DNA from: Methanomicrobiales archaeon
GTDB taxonomy: Archaea > Halobacteriota > Methanomicrobia > Methanomicrobiales > Methanoculleaceae
Length of the DNA: 6,895 bases
Reading direction: 5' to 3'
NCBI GenBank assembly: GCA_012510295.1
Contig: JAAZID010000061.1
Span: forward strand, 1-6,895
In this document: positions 1 through 5,609 of the stretch, piece by piece
How positions within the stretch are numbered: position 1 is the first letter of the stretch
Layout of the letters: every line of letters begins with the position of its first letter
The notes under the pieces: model-generated
The model's input: the letters and a program-made list of their open reading frames with translations, nothing else
The model's database searches: none
What the model was told of the DNA's origin: nothing
Translations under genes and position numbers: made by a program

Positions 1-723
1 GTCGATGGTGTCGACCTGGAGGTCCGGGAGGGGGAGGTTCTCGCCCTCGTCGGCCAGACGGGTTCGGGGAAATCCACCCTTGCGCATATCCTCGCCGGCG
101 TCCTCCGCCCGGATGCCGGTGAGGTCTGGTTCATGGATAGCAAGGTTCACGGCGGGAAGGCCGGCCACCGGTTCGGGGGTATCCAGATCGTCTTTCAGGA
201 TCCCTTCAGCTCGACGAGCAACCGGTTTACGGTGCTCGATGCGGTCCAGGAACCCCTCGATATCAACGGCATCGGGAGTCGTAACGAACGACTGGATATG
301 GTGAGGGATGCCCTGGACCTGGTCCGGCTTCCGGCTACTGATCTCTTCCTCGCGAAGTACTGCGGTGAACTCTCCGGGGGCCAGAGGCAGCGGGTAGCGC
401 TTGCACGGGCCATGATCATGAGGCCAAAGCTCCTGATCGCTGATGAGATCACCTCCGCCCTGGATGTCTCAACGGCGGCAAACGTGCTGCGCCTCCTCAA
501 AGGTCTCCAGAACCGCCGGGGCTTTGCCATGATCTACATATCCCATAACCTGACCCTGACGCTGAAGATCGCCGACCGGATAGCGGTGATGAACGCCGGA
601 AAGATCGTGGAGGTGGGCAACGCCCATGAGGTGATGCTCACCCCAAAGGATGATTACACGGTGAGGCTTGTCGGATCGAGGATCGGGCTCTGCTGCCATG
701 ACCATCATACGGAGGTGGCGTGA
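1..723 (+). CDS. Peptide/nickel-type ABC importer ATPase (OppF/DppF-like), 5' partial
   Basis: This is the nucleotide-binding subunit of an Opp/Dpp/Nik-class importer, acting on the cytoplasmic face of the membrane. The reading frame is open from base 1, and the visible 240 residues begin a little before Walker A, so roughly the first 20-35 residues lie outside the window. Visible motifs are Walker A GQTGSGKS (residues 18-25 of the fragment), the Q-loop VFQDPF (Gln66), signature LSGGQRQR (124-131), Walker B LLIAD with catalytic Glu149 (bases 445-447), the D-loop SALD, and the switch His182 in ISHN. The usual DEPTSALD reads DEITSALD. The protein ends soon after a degenerate form of the family's HPYTR segment (KDDYTVRL), so it lacks the long C-terminal domain of OppD-type partners, which fits an F-type subunit. 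The last residues include a Cys-Cys-His-Asp-His-His run. It is probably the last gene of an operon lying to the left. Family assignment is firm; the substrate is unknown. Confidence 0.93.
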   Translation, partial: VDGVDLEVREGEVLALVGQTGSGKSTLAHILAGVLRPDAGEVWFMDSKVHGGKAGHRFGGIQIVFQDPFSSTSNRFTVLDAVQEPLDINGIGSRNERLDMVRDALDLVRLPATDLFLAKYCGELSGGQRQRVALARAMIMRPKLLIADEITSALDVSTAANVLRLLKGLQNRRGFAMIYISHNLTLTLKIADRIAVMNAGKIVEVGNAHEVMLTPKDDYTVRLVGSRIGLCCHDHHTEVA

Positions 724-1009
724 ACTTGTGCTGTCTCTGTTGACTGCCTTCGATCGGCGGGCGAGAAGGGAGCGCCGGGTTATGATGCTACAGGTGAGTT
801 GTGACCCTTTTGTCCTGATCACTCCATTCGTGCTCGGTCTTCTCTGTGCACACCGCCGGAGCAGGCCTGACCGGTCGCTCAAGGATCCTTCCCGGGTGGG
901 CACGTATCCGGGCGTCCGTCCCGCCCGCGTCGATGCTGGATAGGCGGGAGAGGAAGTTCATGCAGGCAGCGTCGTGTTGGAGTTCACTGGAGCGGTGGCG
1001 CCGGCAGTG

Positions 1010-1022
1010 AGATCCAGGATCT
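1010..1022. promoter_or_regulatory. 13-bp palindrome upstream of the exporter promoter
   Basis: AGATCC-A-GGATCT is a perfect inverted repeat of 6+1+6 bases. It lies roughly 35-45 bases upstream of the AT-rich promoter candidate, where an activator or upstream operator could sit. No regulator gene is present in the window to pair it with, and a repeat this short can arise by chance. Confidence 0.25.
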
Positions 1023-1052
1023 TATCAGTACTACCTAATTTGATGCAGATAG

Positions 1053-1080
1053 TAATTATTAATACAATATTTTACAAATT
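1053..1080 (+). promoter_or_regulatory. AT-rich TATA-like promoter candidate for the exporter operon
   Basis: This is the most AT-rich stretch of the window, reading TAATTATTAATACAATATTTT and onward from 1053. It stands out sharply from GC-rich DNA on its left. An archaeal TATA box placed around 1060-1073 would start transcription roughly 25 bases downstream, near 1085-1100, giving a leader of about 100-115 bases before the TTG start at 1200. It supports a transcript for the exporter pair independent of the ATPase gene upstream. The exact box is not a perfect match to the archaeal consensus. Confidence 0.45.
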
Positions 1081-1088
1081 CTAAGAAT
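1078..1088. promoter_or_regulatory. Palindrome at the promoter's downstream edge (possible operator)
   Basis: ATTCT-A-AGAAT is a perfect 5+1+5 inverted repeat lying between the TATA-like region and the expected transcription start. A repressor bound here would block initiation, which is a common arrangement for drug-efflux operons. The repeat is short and AT-rich, so chance is a real alternative. Confidence 0.25.
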
Positions 1089-1121
1089 ATGTGTAACCGA
1101 TCGACAGATAAGGTGCCCGAC

Positions 1122-1199
1122 ATGGTCCCCTCCGGAAAGGGCGAACGGATCAGCCTGCTGGAGTGGGATTCCTGTCATACTTTCCGGCGGTGGAGCTGA
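1122..1199 (+). CDS. Possible 25-codon leader ORF abutting the exporter ATPase start
   Basis: This short open frame starts at ATG 1122, 6 bases after AAGGTG (1110-1115), a partial Shine-Dalgarno match. It begins MVPSGKGERI and ends CHTFRRWS. Its TGA (1197-1199) is followed with no gap by the TTG start of the ATPase gene in the same frame. The frame is open back to base 1056, so an alternative start is ATG 1089 (36 codons, no clear ribosome site). The peptide resembles no family I recognise. Its interest is positional: the ribosome site for the next gene lies inside its last codons, so translation of one could couple to the other. It may equally be a chance open frame in an untranslated leader. 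Confidence 0.25.
   Translation: MVPSGKGERISLLEWDSCHTFRRWS
1129..1190 (+). promoter_or_regulatory. Leader hairpin ending against the ribosome binding site
   Basis: CCGGAAAG (1132-1139) pairs perfectly with CTTTCCGG (1180-1187). After a T-C mismatch (1131/1188) two further C-G pairs follow (1129-1130 with 1189-1190). The loop is about 40 bases. The 3' arm ends directly before the GGAG at 1192-1195, so folding could restrict ribosome access to the TTG start at 1200. The whole stem lies inside the possible leader ORF, so a translating ribosome would open it. Pairing is visible in the sequence; a regulatory role is inference. Confidence 0.3.
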
Positions 1200-1200
1200 T
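1192..1200 (+). promoter_or_regulatory. Ribosome binding site that fixes a TTG start
   Basis: GGAGCTGAT matches the archaeal consensus GGAGGTGAT at 8 of 9 positions and runs into the TTG at 1200, with 4 bases between GGAG and TTG. The in-frame codon just before the TTG is TGA, so the ATPase cannot start further upstream, and no ATG occurs before its conserved N-terminal strand. Confidence 0.65.
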
Positions 1201-2186
1201 TGGAGAGAGCAATCATAACTGTCAGGAACCTGGAACACAGGTTCGGCGATCTCCAGGCAGTGGATGACATATCCTTCGAGGTACTTCAAGGCGAGATCTT
1301 CTCATTTCTCGGCCCTAACGGCGCCGGAAAAAGCACCACGATCAATCTCCTGACCACCCTCATGAAGGTGCAGAAAGGTGAGGCGATAGTCGCAGGGCAC
1401 AATGTCGCAACCGACTCCCGGTCGGTCAGGAGATCGATAGGCATAGTCTTCCAGAACGAAGTGCTCGATCGGGATCTCACCGTCCGGGAGACACTGGAGT
1501 TCCACGGTATGATATACCAGGTCCCCCGGGAGAAGAGGAGGGAGATCATCGAGGACCTTCTTGAGATTGTAGATCTTGGAAGCAAGCGGAATGTCAGGAC
1601 GAAGTACCTCAGCGGCGGGATGAAACGGCGACTGGAGATAGCCAGGGGGCTCATGACCAGGCCGAAGATACTCTTCCTCGACGAGCCGACGATCGGGCTT
1701 GACCCGCAGACCAGGCTGAAGATCTGGGAGCATATACGTGAGATCAACGACTCGGGCACAACCATCTTTCTCACGACGCATTACATGGACGAGGCCGATA
1801 ATCTCAGCGACAGGATCGCGATCATCGATAACGGGAAGATCATTGTGACCGAGACCCCGGATAATCTGAAGCAATCCCTTGGAAGGGATGTGATCCGTAT
1901 CAATACCGGCGATAACAGGGCTGCAACCTCTCTGCTCAAGAACAATTCCCACGATCTCTCGATCTCAAGGTCAGATGACGGAATAACCCTCATCACAGAG
2001 AAGGACGGATCAAGTGTGCTGCCTTCCATACTGAACCTCCTGAACGGTGCCGGCATCGACCTCCTGAATGTCGATGTAAAAAAACCAACACTCGACGAAG
2101 TTTTTGTCCACTATACCGGCAGGGAGATCCGCGATGAGCCTACCGATAAGGTGCAACCGCGCCCGAGGCCTCACAGGAGGAGATGA
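1200..2186 (+). CDS. ABC-2 exporter ATPase, DrrA/NatA/CcmA type
   Basis: This is the energising subunit of an exporter; a dimer is expected to bind the permease encoded next and drive outward transport of a drug, lipid or peptide. It has 328 residues. In order it shows Walker A GPNGAGKS (38-45), Q-loop Gln85 in IVFQNEVLD, signature LSGGMKRRLEIARGL (137-151), Walker B ILFLD with catalytic Glu162, and switch His194 in TTHYMDEAD. After about residue 220 comes the small C-terminal domain typical of DrrA proteins, ending in PTLDEVFVHYTG (296-307). A variable tail follows, rich in Pro and Arg (PRPRPHRRR at the end). The TTG start is forced by an in-frame TGA immediately upstream and has a good ribosome site. 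The gene overlaps the permease gene by ATGA. Subfamily assignment is strong; the cargo cannot be read from the sequence. NatA-like sodium export is a less likely alternative. Confidence 0.93.
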   Translation: MERAIITVRNLEHRFGDLQAVDDISFEVLQGEIFSFLGPNGAGKSTTINLLTTLMKVQKGEAIVAGHNVATDSRSVRRSIGIVFQNEVLDRDLTVRETLEFHGMIYQVPREKRREIIEDLLEIVDLGSKRNVRTKYLSGGMKRRLEIARGLMTRPKILFLDEPTIGLDPQTRLKIWEHIREINDSGTTIFLTTHYMDEADNLSDRIAIIDNGKIIVTETPDNLKQSLGRDVIRINTGDNRAATSLLKNNSHDLSISRSDDGITLITEKDGSSVLPSILNLLNGAGIDLLNVDVKKPTLDEVFVHYTGREIRDEPTDKVQPRPRPHRRR

Positions 2187-2191
2187 TTATG
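2175..2191 (+). promoter_or_regulatory. Ribosome site with two possible permease starts
   Basis: AGGAGG (2175-2180) precedes ATG 2183 by 2 bases and in-frame ATG 2189 by 8 bases. The second spacing is the more usual one, so the permease may begin at 2189 (MKTEFWPVF) and be two residues shorter. The ATPase stop codon (2184-2186) lies between the two. Confidence 0.55.
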
Positions 2192-3028
2192 AAGACCGAG
2201 TTCTGGCCGGTATTCTGGAAAGAGATGATAAAATTCTTCAGGTTTAAGTCCCTGTTTTTTACGACGCTGGTGCAGCCCGCATTGTGGATGGCTTTCTTCG
2301 GTACCGCCATGTCCAGCAACTTCGACAGATTGAACGTTCTGTACAGCATCCCCTCCGGGGTGGGGCAGGTGGGGTACCTCACGTTCATGGGTGCCGGCGT
2401 CATCGCAATGACAGCCCTGTTTACAAGTCTTTACGGCGGGATGACCCTGATATACGATAAAAATTTCGGGCTCATGAAAGAGATGATAGCAAGCCCCATG
2501 CAGCGATCGCAGATTATCCTTGGCCTCGGGCTCTCAGGGATCACAAAGGGGTTTATCCAGGCGATCATCATCATGGTGTTCGGGACGTTGTTCCTCGGTG
2601 TGGACTTCTTCTCACAGCAGAACCTCCCCGGCATCGTATGTTCGGTACTCGGTATCCTCCTGTTTGTGGGGACATTCTCCCTGGGGTTCATCTTTTTGTC
2701 ATCAGGGATAGCACTCAGGCTTGAGACACACGAGGGTATGCAGGGGATAATGACGGTGCTCTCCATGCCGCTCTTCTTTGTCAGCAACGCGCTGTATCCG
2801 GCCGATGCCTTCCCGGCCGTGCTGAAGGCTCTCTCCGTCATCAATCCCCTGACATACCTGGTCAACGGGATCCGCTACTTCGCAATCGGTAATGACTTCT
2901 ATGCGCTCGGAAAACACTACATCTATACAACAGAGATTGTCTCCTGGTCGTACGCGGCGCTTCTGATATTTACGCTGTGCACTTTCGTATTTGCGATGGA
3001 CTCGATCAACAACGTCAGCGTAACGTGA
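2183..3028 (+). CDS. ABC-2 type exporter permease, DrrB-like
   Basis: This is the membrane subunit of the exporter, partner of the ATPase just upstream. It has 281 residues (279 if ATG 2189 is used), the usual size for the family. Six hydrophobic segments are visible at about residues 24-42, 64-88, 111-138, 150-172, 186-203 and 253-272. The N-terminus is short, with an amphipathic, Lys/Arg-rich stretch (FWKEMIKFFRFKSL) before the first helix. A cytoplasmic loop between helices 2 and 3 carries DKNFGLMKEMIASPMQRSQ, the region by which ABC-2 permeases contact the ATPase. The family's C-terminal signature follows helix 5: LSMPLFFVSNALYPADAFP and then NPLTYLVNGIRY (221-232). There is no signal peptide. 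The 4-base ATGA overlap indicates translational coupling and stoichiometric production. The next gene lies on the opposite strand. Confidence 0.93.
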   Translation: MIMKTEFWPVFWKEMIKFFRFKSLFFTTLVQPALWMAFFGTAMSSNFDRLNVLYSIPSGVGQVGYLTFMGAGVIAMTALFTSLYGGMTLIYDKNFGLMKEMIASPMQRSQIILGLGLSGITKGFIQAIIIMVFGTLFLGVDFFSQQNLPGIVCSVLGILLFVGTFSLGFIFLSSGIALRLETHEGMQGIMTVLSMPLFFVSNALYPADAFPAVLKALSVINPLTYLVNGIRYFAIGNDFYALGKHYIYTTEIVSWSYAALLIFTLCTFVFAMDSINNVSVT

Positions 3029-3097
3029 AGCTCCCGGATCCTGCTACCACGGAGATAGAAGAGATGGTAATTCTCGTAAGGCCGGCCAATACCCCCC

Positions 3098-3152
3098 GCC
3101 TCCTGTGAGGTGTGCATATGCCGGCCCACTTCCGCCGCCACAGGGGGCCGGC
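3098..3152. terminator. Overlapping GC-rich hairpins between convergent genes
   Basis: Two mutually exclusive stems are possible. GCCGGCCC (3120-3127) pairs with GGGCCGGC (3145-3152) over a 17-base loop. Alternatively GCCTCCTGTG (3098-3107) pairs with CACAGGGGGC (3139-3148) with one G-U pair and a 31-base loop. A further GGCCGGCC stands at 3080-3087. The site lies 70 bases past the exporter stop and 75 bases past the importer stop, where a two-way terminator would be expected. On the + strand a CTTTTG follows only about 20 bases later, so it is not a classic hairpin-plus-T-run. Confidence 0.35.
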
Positions 3153-3204
3153 GCAAAGAGAGACGATTGACCCTTTTGCACCATATCTGTTGGAATTAAT
3201 GCGT

Positions 3205-3226
3205 GGAGAATGTACAAGAATAGAAT
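3205..3226 (-). terminator. T-rich tract after the importer operon
   Basis: Read on the minus strand, the DNA after the TAA stop of the last importer gene is T-rich (ATTCTATTCTTGTACATTCT). Archaeal RNA polymerase can stop at T-rich stretches without a hairpin. The tract is interrupted, so this is only a weak candidate, perhaps backed up by the GC hairpins further on. Confidence 0.25.
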
Positions 3227-3874
3227 TTACAACCGTACAACCCGATCTGCCATGAACGATACAACCGCCGTATCGTGTGATATAAAGACATACGAGATCC
3301 CCCGCTCTCGCTGAACCTCTTTTAACAGGTGCAGAATCTGTGCCTGCACCGAGACGTCCAGCGCACTCGTCGGCTCATCCAGGATCATCACCGATGGTGA
3401 GATAAGCAGACCCCGCACAATGCCGGCCCTCTGAGCCTGCCCGCCAGAGATCTGGTCCGGGTACCGCGAGAGGATCTCATCCTGCAGCCCTGCCTTCTGG
3501 AGCGCCTCGACCAGAACAGCCCTATGCTCTGCTTTTGGAACGCCTGCAAGCCTCAGGACCGCCGAGATCGACTGTCCGATCGTTCTGACCGGGTTAAATG
3601 ATCCCGCAGGATCCTGAAAGATCATCTGCACCGACCGTCGGAACACCTCATACCCAGAACCGTTCATCCCTGCAATATCCGTACCGCAGAACTCCACCGT
3701 CCCGGACTGAGGCGCCTCAAGCCCCGCAAGGATCCGGGCACAGGTACTCTTCCCGCACCCTGACGGCCCGACAAGCCCTACCGTCTCCCCTGCTGCAACC
3801 TCAATTGAAAAATCCCTGAACACTTCGTGGTTCCCGTATGCATGTGTAATCTCCCGGGCACAGAGTGTCAGCAT
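3227..3874 (-). CDS. Peptide/nickel-type ABC importer ATPase (DppF/NikE-like), short C-terminus
   Basis: This is the second ATPase of the minus-strand importer, expected to pair with the DppD-type subunit. From ATG 3874 it has 215 residues. Motifs are Walker A GPSGCGKS (36-43), Q-loop Gln87 in MIFQDPAGSFNP, signature ISGGQAQR (142-149), Walker B VMILD with catalytic Glu167 in DEPTSALD, and switch His200 in ISHD. The start at 3874 is preferred over an in-frame ATG at 3901 because GAGGTG sits 6 bases upstream and residue 1 then begins the conserved strand; it overlaps the upstream gene by 7 bases. The protein stops after ADRVVRL, just where relatives continue with VM..G.IVE and 30-50 further residues. 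The following DNA does not encode that missing part in the same frame, so the end is truncated or diverged. All catalytic motifs remain, so activity is possible. Confidence 0.88.
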   Translation of the reverse strand: MLTLCAREITHAYGNHEVFRDFSIEVAAGETVGLVGPSGCGKSTCARILAGLEAPQSGTVEFCGTDIAGMNGSGYEVFRRSVQMIFQDPAGSFNPVRTIGQSISAVLRLAGVPKAEHRAVLVEALQKAGLQDEILSRYPDQISGGQAQRAGIVRGLLISPSVMILDEPTSALDVSVQAQILHLLKEVQRERGISYVFISHDTAVVSFMADRVVRL

Positions 3875-4812
3875 CGAAAACACCTCACCTGCCGGCCGCA
3901 AACCTCTCGAACCGGCGGAACGAAACGGCTACATGTGCTATCTGCACTGCCGCACCGGGGATGAAACACGCAACCGGATGGGAGATCCGAGAGCGCCGGC
4001 GAGAGCCCTGGAATCGGATGAAATCCGTTTTCCGGCAGACTGCCCAGAAGACCCCGCGTATAAGGATGCACCGGATCCGTGAGAACATCCGCCGTCCGGC
4101 CTGCCTCAACGATCATCCCGCAGTACATCACCAGAACGCGCTCGGCAAGTCTTGCCGCGAGCCCGATGTCATGTGTTATCAGCAGCAGGCCCATCTGGCC
4201 ACCCACCGGAATTTCGGCAAGCATCTCCTCAAGATCACCGATCCGTTCCGCATCAAGCCCCTTTGTGGGCTCATCTGCAATCACCAGTTCCGCTTGCAGG
4301 AGCGAGACCGCTGCAAACAACACCCGCTGACACATGCCACCTGAGCACATCCAGGGATACGCCTGCATCACCCACCCTGCATCCAGACCGAGCGCTGCAA
4401 GGGTCGCACGAGCTCGCTCTTCCGCTTCACTCTGACCGCATAAGCCGTGCAGGATCATCGGGTCCGTCAACTGCCGGCCGATCCGGAGCACCGGGTTCAG
4501 TGCACGCTCCGGGCTCTGAAACACCATCGCCATACGTGTCCCGCGAAGTTTCTCCATCTCCTCTTCGGAGACGGGGAGAATATCCTGCCCATCGAAGATC
4601 ACCGAACCGGAGACCCCGGTGCCTGGTGGCAGGAGGCGCATCACCGCCTGCGCAACAACCGATTTCCCGCATCCCGATTCTCCAACGATGGCAACTATCT
4701 CCCCGGCAAAAACCTCAAGCGACGTATCCCGCACTGCATGGATATATTCTCCGTTCGTTCCCGGGAATGAGACCGATAGCTGTTTAACGGAAAGTAACGG
4801 CCCATCCCTCAT
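3868..4812 (-). CDS. Peptide/nickel-type ABC importer ATPase (DppD/NikD-like), cysteine-rich
   Basis: This is the first ATPase of the importer, 314 residues, near the usual D-subunit length. Motifs are Walker A GESGCGKS (44-51), Q-loop Gln99 in MVFQSPERALNP, signature CSGGMCQR (156-163), Walker B LVIAD with catalytic Glu181 in DEPTKGLD, and switch His214 in ITHD. The Opp/Dpp C-terminal domain follows (HPYTRGLLGSLP 249-260, then SGCVFHPRC). It has a Cys cluster at 281, 287, 294, 305, 311 and 314. Comparable Cys motifs in some D-type subunits hold an iron-sulfur cluster, so one may be bound here. The signature motif is odd: Cys replaces the usual Leu at 156 and a Cys stands at 161 where Arg or Lys is common. 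The start has GGAGGTG 8 bases upstream and overlaps the DppC-type gene by ATGA. Substrate unknown; nickel or peptide are both possible. Confidence 0.93.
   Translation of the reverse strand: MRDGPLLSVKQLSVSFPGTNGEYIHAVRDTSLEVFAGEIVAIVGESGCGKSVVAQAVMRLLPPGTGVSGSVIFDGQDILPVSEEEMEKLRGTRMAMVFQSPERALNPVLRIGRQLTDPMILHGLCGQSEAEERARATLAALGLDAGWVMQAYPWMCSGGMCQRVLFAAVSLLQAELVIADEPTKGLDAERIGDLEEMLAEIPVGGQMGLLLITHDIGLAARLAERVLVMYCGMIVEAGRTADVLTDPVHPYTRGLLGSLPENGFHPIPGLSPALSDLPSGCVFHPRCGSADSTCSRFVPPVREVCGRQVRCFRC
3881..3886 (-). promoter_or_regulatory. Ribosome binding site choosing the 3874 start
   Basis: On the minus strand AGGTGAGGTG precedes the ATG at 3874, with GAGGTG (3881-3886) six bases away. It lies inside the 3' end of the upstream ATPase gene. 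No comparable site precedes the longer alternative start at 3901. Confidence 0.6.
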
Positions 4813-5609
4813 AACTGCACCACCTCCCGGGCCCCGCGCTCATGCAGGAACGCCAGGCTCGTAATCGCCAGAACACCAAGAATGATGCAGAGCGCCGGCG
4901 GCATCCACCAGTACCACATCTTCCGGATGAATCCGCCATGATTGAACGCATCCGATATCATCACACCCCATGAGATCACCGTTGGGTCCGATAGACCGAG
5001 AAACGATAGCGATGCTTCCGAGATCATCGCAGACGCCGTCACCAGGACAAACTTCGGCACGACTACCGGAAAGACCACCGGCAAAATCTCGCGGAATATT
5101 ATGTAAGTGTCTGAAAACCCGAGGCATCGCGCCGCCAGCACAAAATCAGCTGACCGTACCTGCATCACCTTCGACCGCACCACCCGGGCAACCGACTCCC
5201 ACGATAGCAGACCAAGCACCAGGATCAGCAGCCATGGCCCCGGCGAGAGATACGCCGCAAGAATAATCACCAGCGGAATTTTGGGGAGGATCAGTACAAT
5301 GTCTGTCGCTCCCATCAGAAGATCATCAAGGATATCAGTTCGCCATCCGGCAACAAGCCCGATCACCGTCCCGATCACAATCGCCACGGCGCCGGAGGCA
5401 AACCCGATGAAAAGCGACAACCGCGTCGCGTAGATGACCAGTGATAGTATATCACGTCCCATATCGTCTGTTCCAAATATATGTACTTTATCCGGTGCCT
5501 GATACGTAGTAAATCGCTCAGTCGGGGTGAATGGGGCAATTAAGCCCGGGAATATCGCCATCGTTGCAAATACGGCAATGAGAGCAAGCGGAAGGAGGTA
5601 CCGGCGCAT
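4809..5609 (-). CDS. Peptide/nickel-type ABC importer permease (DppC/NikC-like)
   Basis: This is the second membrane subunit of the importer, 266 residues. It shows a first helix at about 4-26, then the family motif IFGTDDMGRD (44-53) in the external segment before the permease core. Further hydrophobic segments lie at about 60-88, 103-120, 125-137, 176-198 and 236-257. The cytoplasmic EAA-type loop that docks on the ATPases reads LAARCLGFSDTYIIFREILP (158-177) with the invariant Gly164, and SEASLSFLGL (197-206) follows as in other C-type permeases. It is slightly short because the N-terminal tail before helix 1 is only a few residues. The ATG at 5609 shares one base with the upstream TGA, and the downstream ATPase overlaps by ATGA, so the genes are tightly coupled. 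It should form a heterodimer with the B-type permease. Confidence 0.94.
   Translation of the reverse strand: MRRYLLPLALIAVFATMAIFPGLIAPFTPTERFTTYQAPDKVHIFGTDDMGRDILSLVIYATRLSLFIGFASGAVAIVIGTVIGLVAGWRTDILDDLLMGATDIVLILPKIPLVIILAAYLSPGPWLLILVLGLLSWESVARVVRSKVMQVRSADFVLAARCLGFSDTYIIFREILPVVFPVVVPKFVLVTASAMISEASLSFLGLSDPTVISWGVMISDAFNHGGFIRKMWYWWMPPALCIILGVLAITSLAFLHERGAREVVQL

Larger units (their letters stand above)
724..1199. other. 476-base gap before the exporter operon
   Basis: No conserved gene was found here. The left two thirds (724 to about 1020) are GC-rich. They contain a palindrome AAGGATCCTT (881-890) and a 7-bp inverted repeat TCCCGCC/GGCGGGA (919-925 with 943-949, 17-base loop) with no T-run after it, so no clear terminator for the upstream gene. 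A 71-codon open frame from GTG 728 to TAG 943 follows a GGAGGTG at 711-717, but it is arginine-rich and resembles nothing I know. The right third (about 1020-1199) turns AT-rich and carries the promoter and leader elements listed separately. Confidence 0.7.

Noticed and set aside
720..743. A seven-codon GTG frame encoding NLCCLC directly after GGAGGTG.
   Set aside because: Too short to judge; cysteine content is tempting but there is no following gene for it to control at close range.
668..943. A 71-91 codon open frame (TTG 668 or GTG 728) overlapping or following the left ATPase, with GGAGGTG at 711-717.
   Set aside because: The product is arginine-rich with no recognisable fold, resembles GC-driven open frames, and the spacing from the ribosome-like site to GTG 728 is long. 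The GGAGGTG also encodes the ATPase's last residues.
960..1010. A 16-codon frame from ATG 960 with a GGGAGAGGAAG site upstream.
   Set aside because: No continuation into a gene, no resemblance to a known leader, and it lies before the likely promoter.
1089..1200. The idea that the exporter ATPase is interrupted by TGA 1197-1199 (pseudogene or selenocysteine).
   Set aside because: The protein starting at TTG 1200 already contains the full conserved N-terminal strand of the family; nothing upstream is missing.
3875..3901. A longer start (ATG 3901) for the F-type ATPase.
   Set aside because: It would add nine unconserved residues and lacks a ribosome site, whereas ATG 3874 has GAGGTG at six bases.
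3865..4864. Several long plus-strand open frames opposite the D-type ATPase.
   Set aside because: Their products are low-complexity Pro/Arg/Ser-rich antisense shadows of a clear coding gene.
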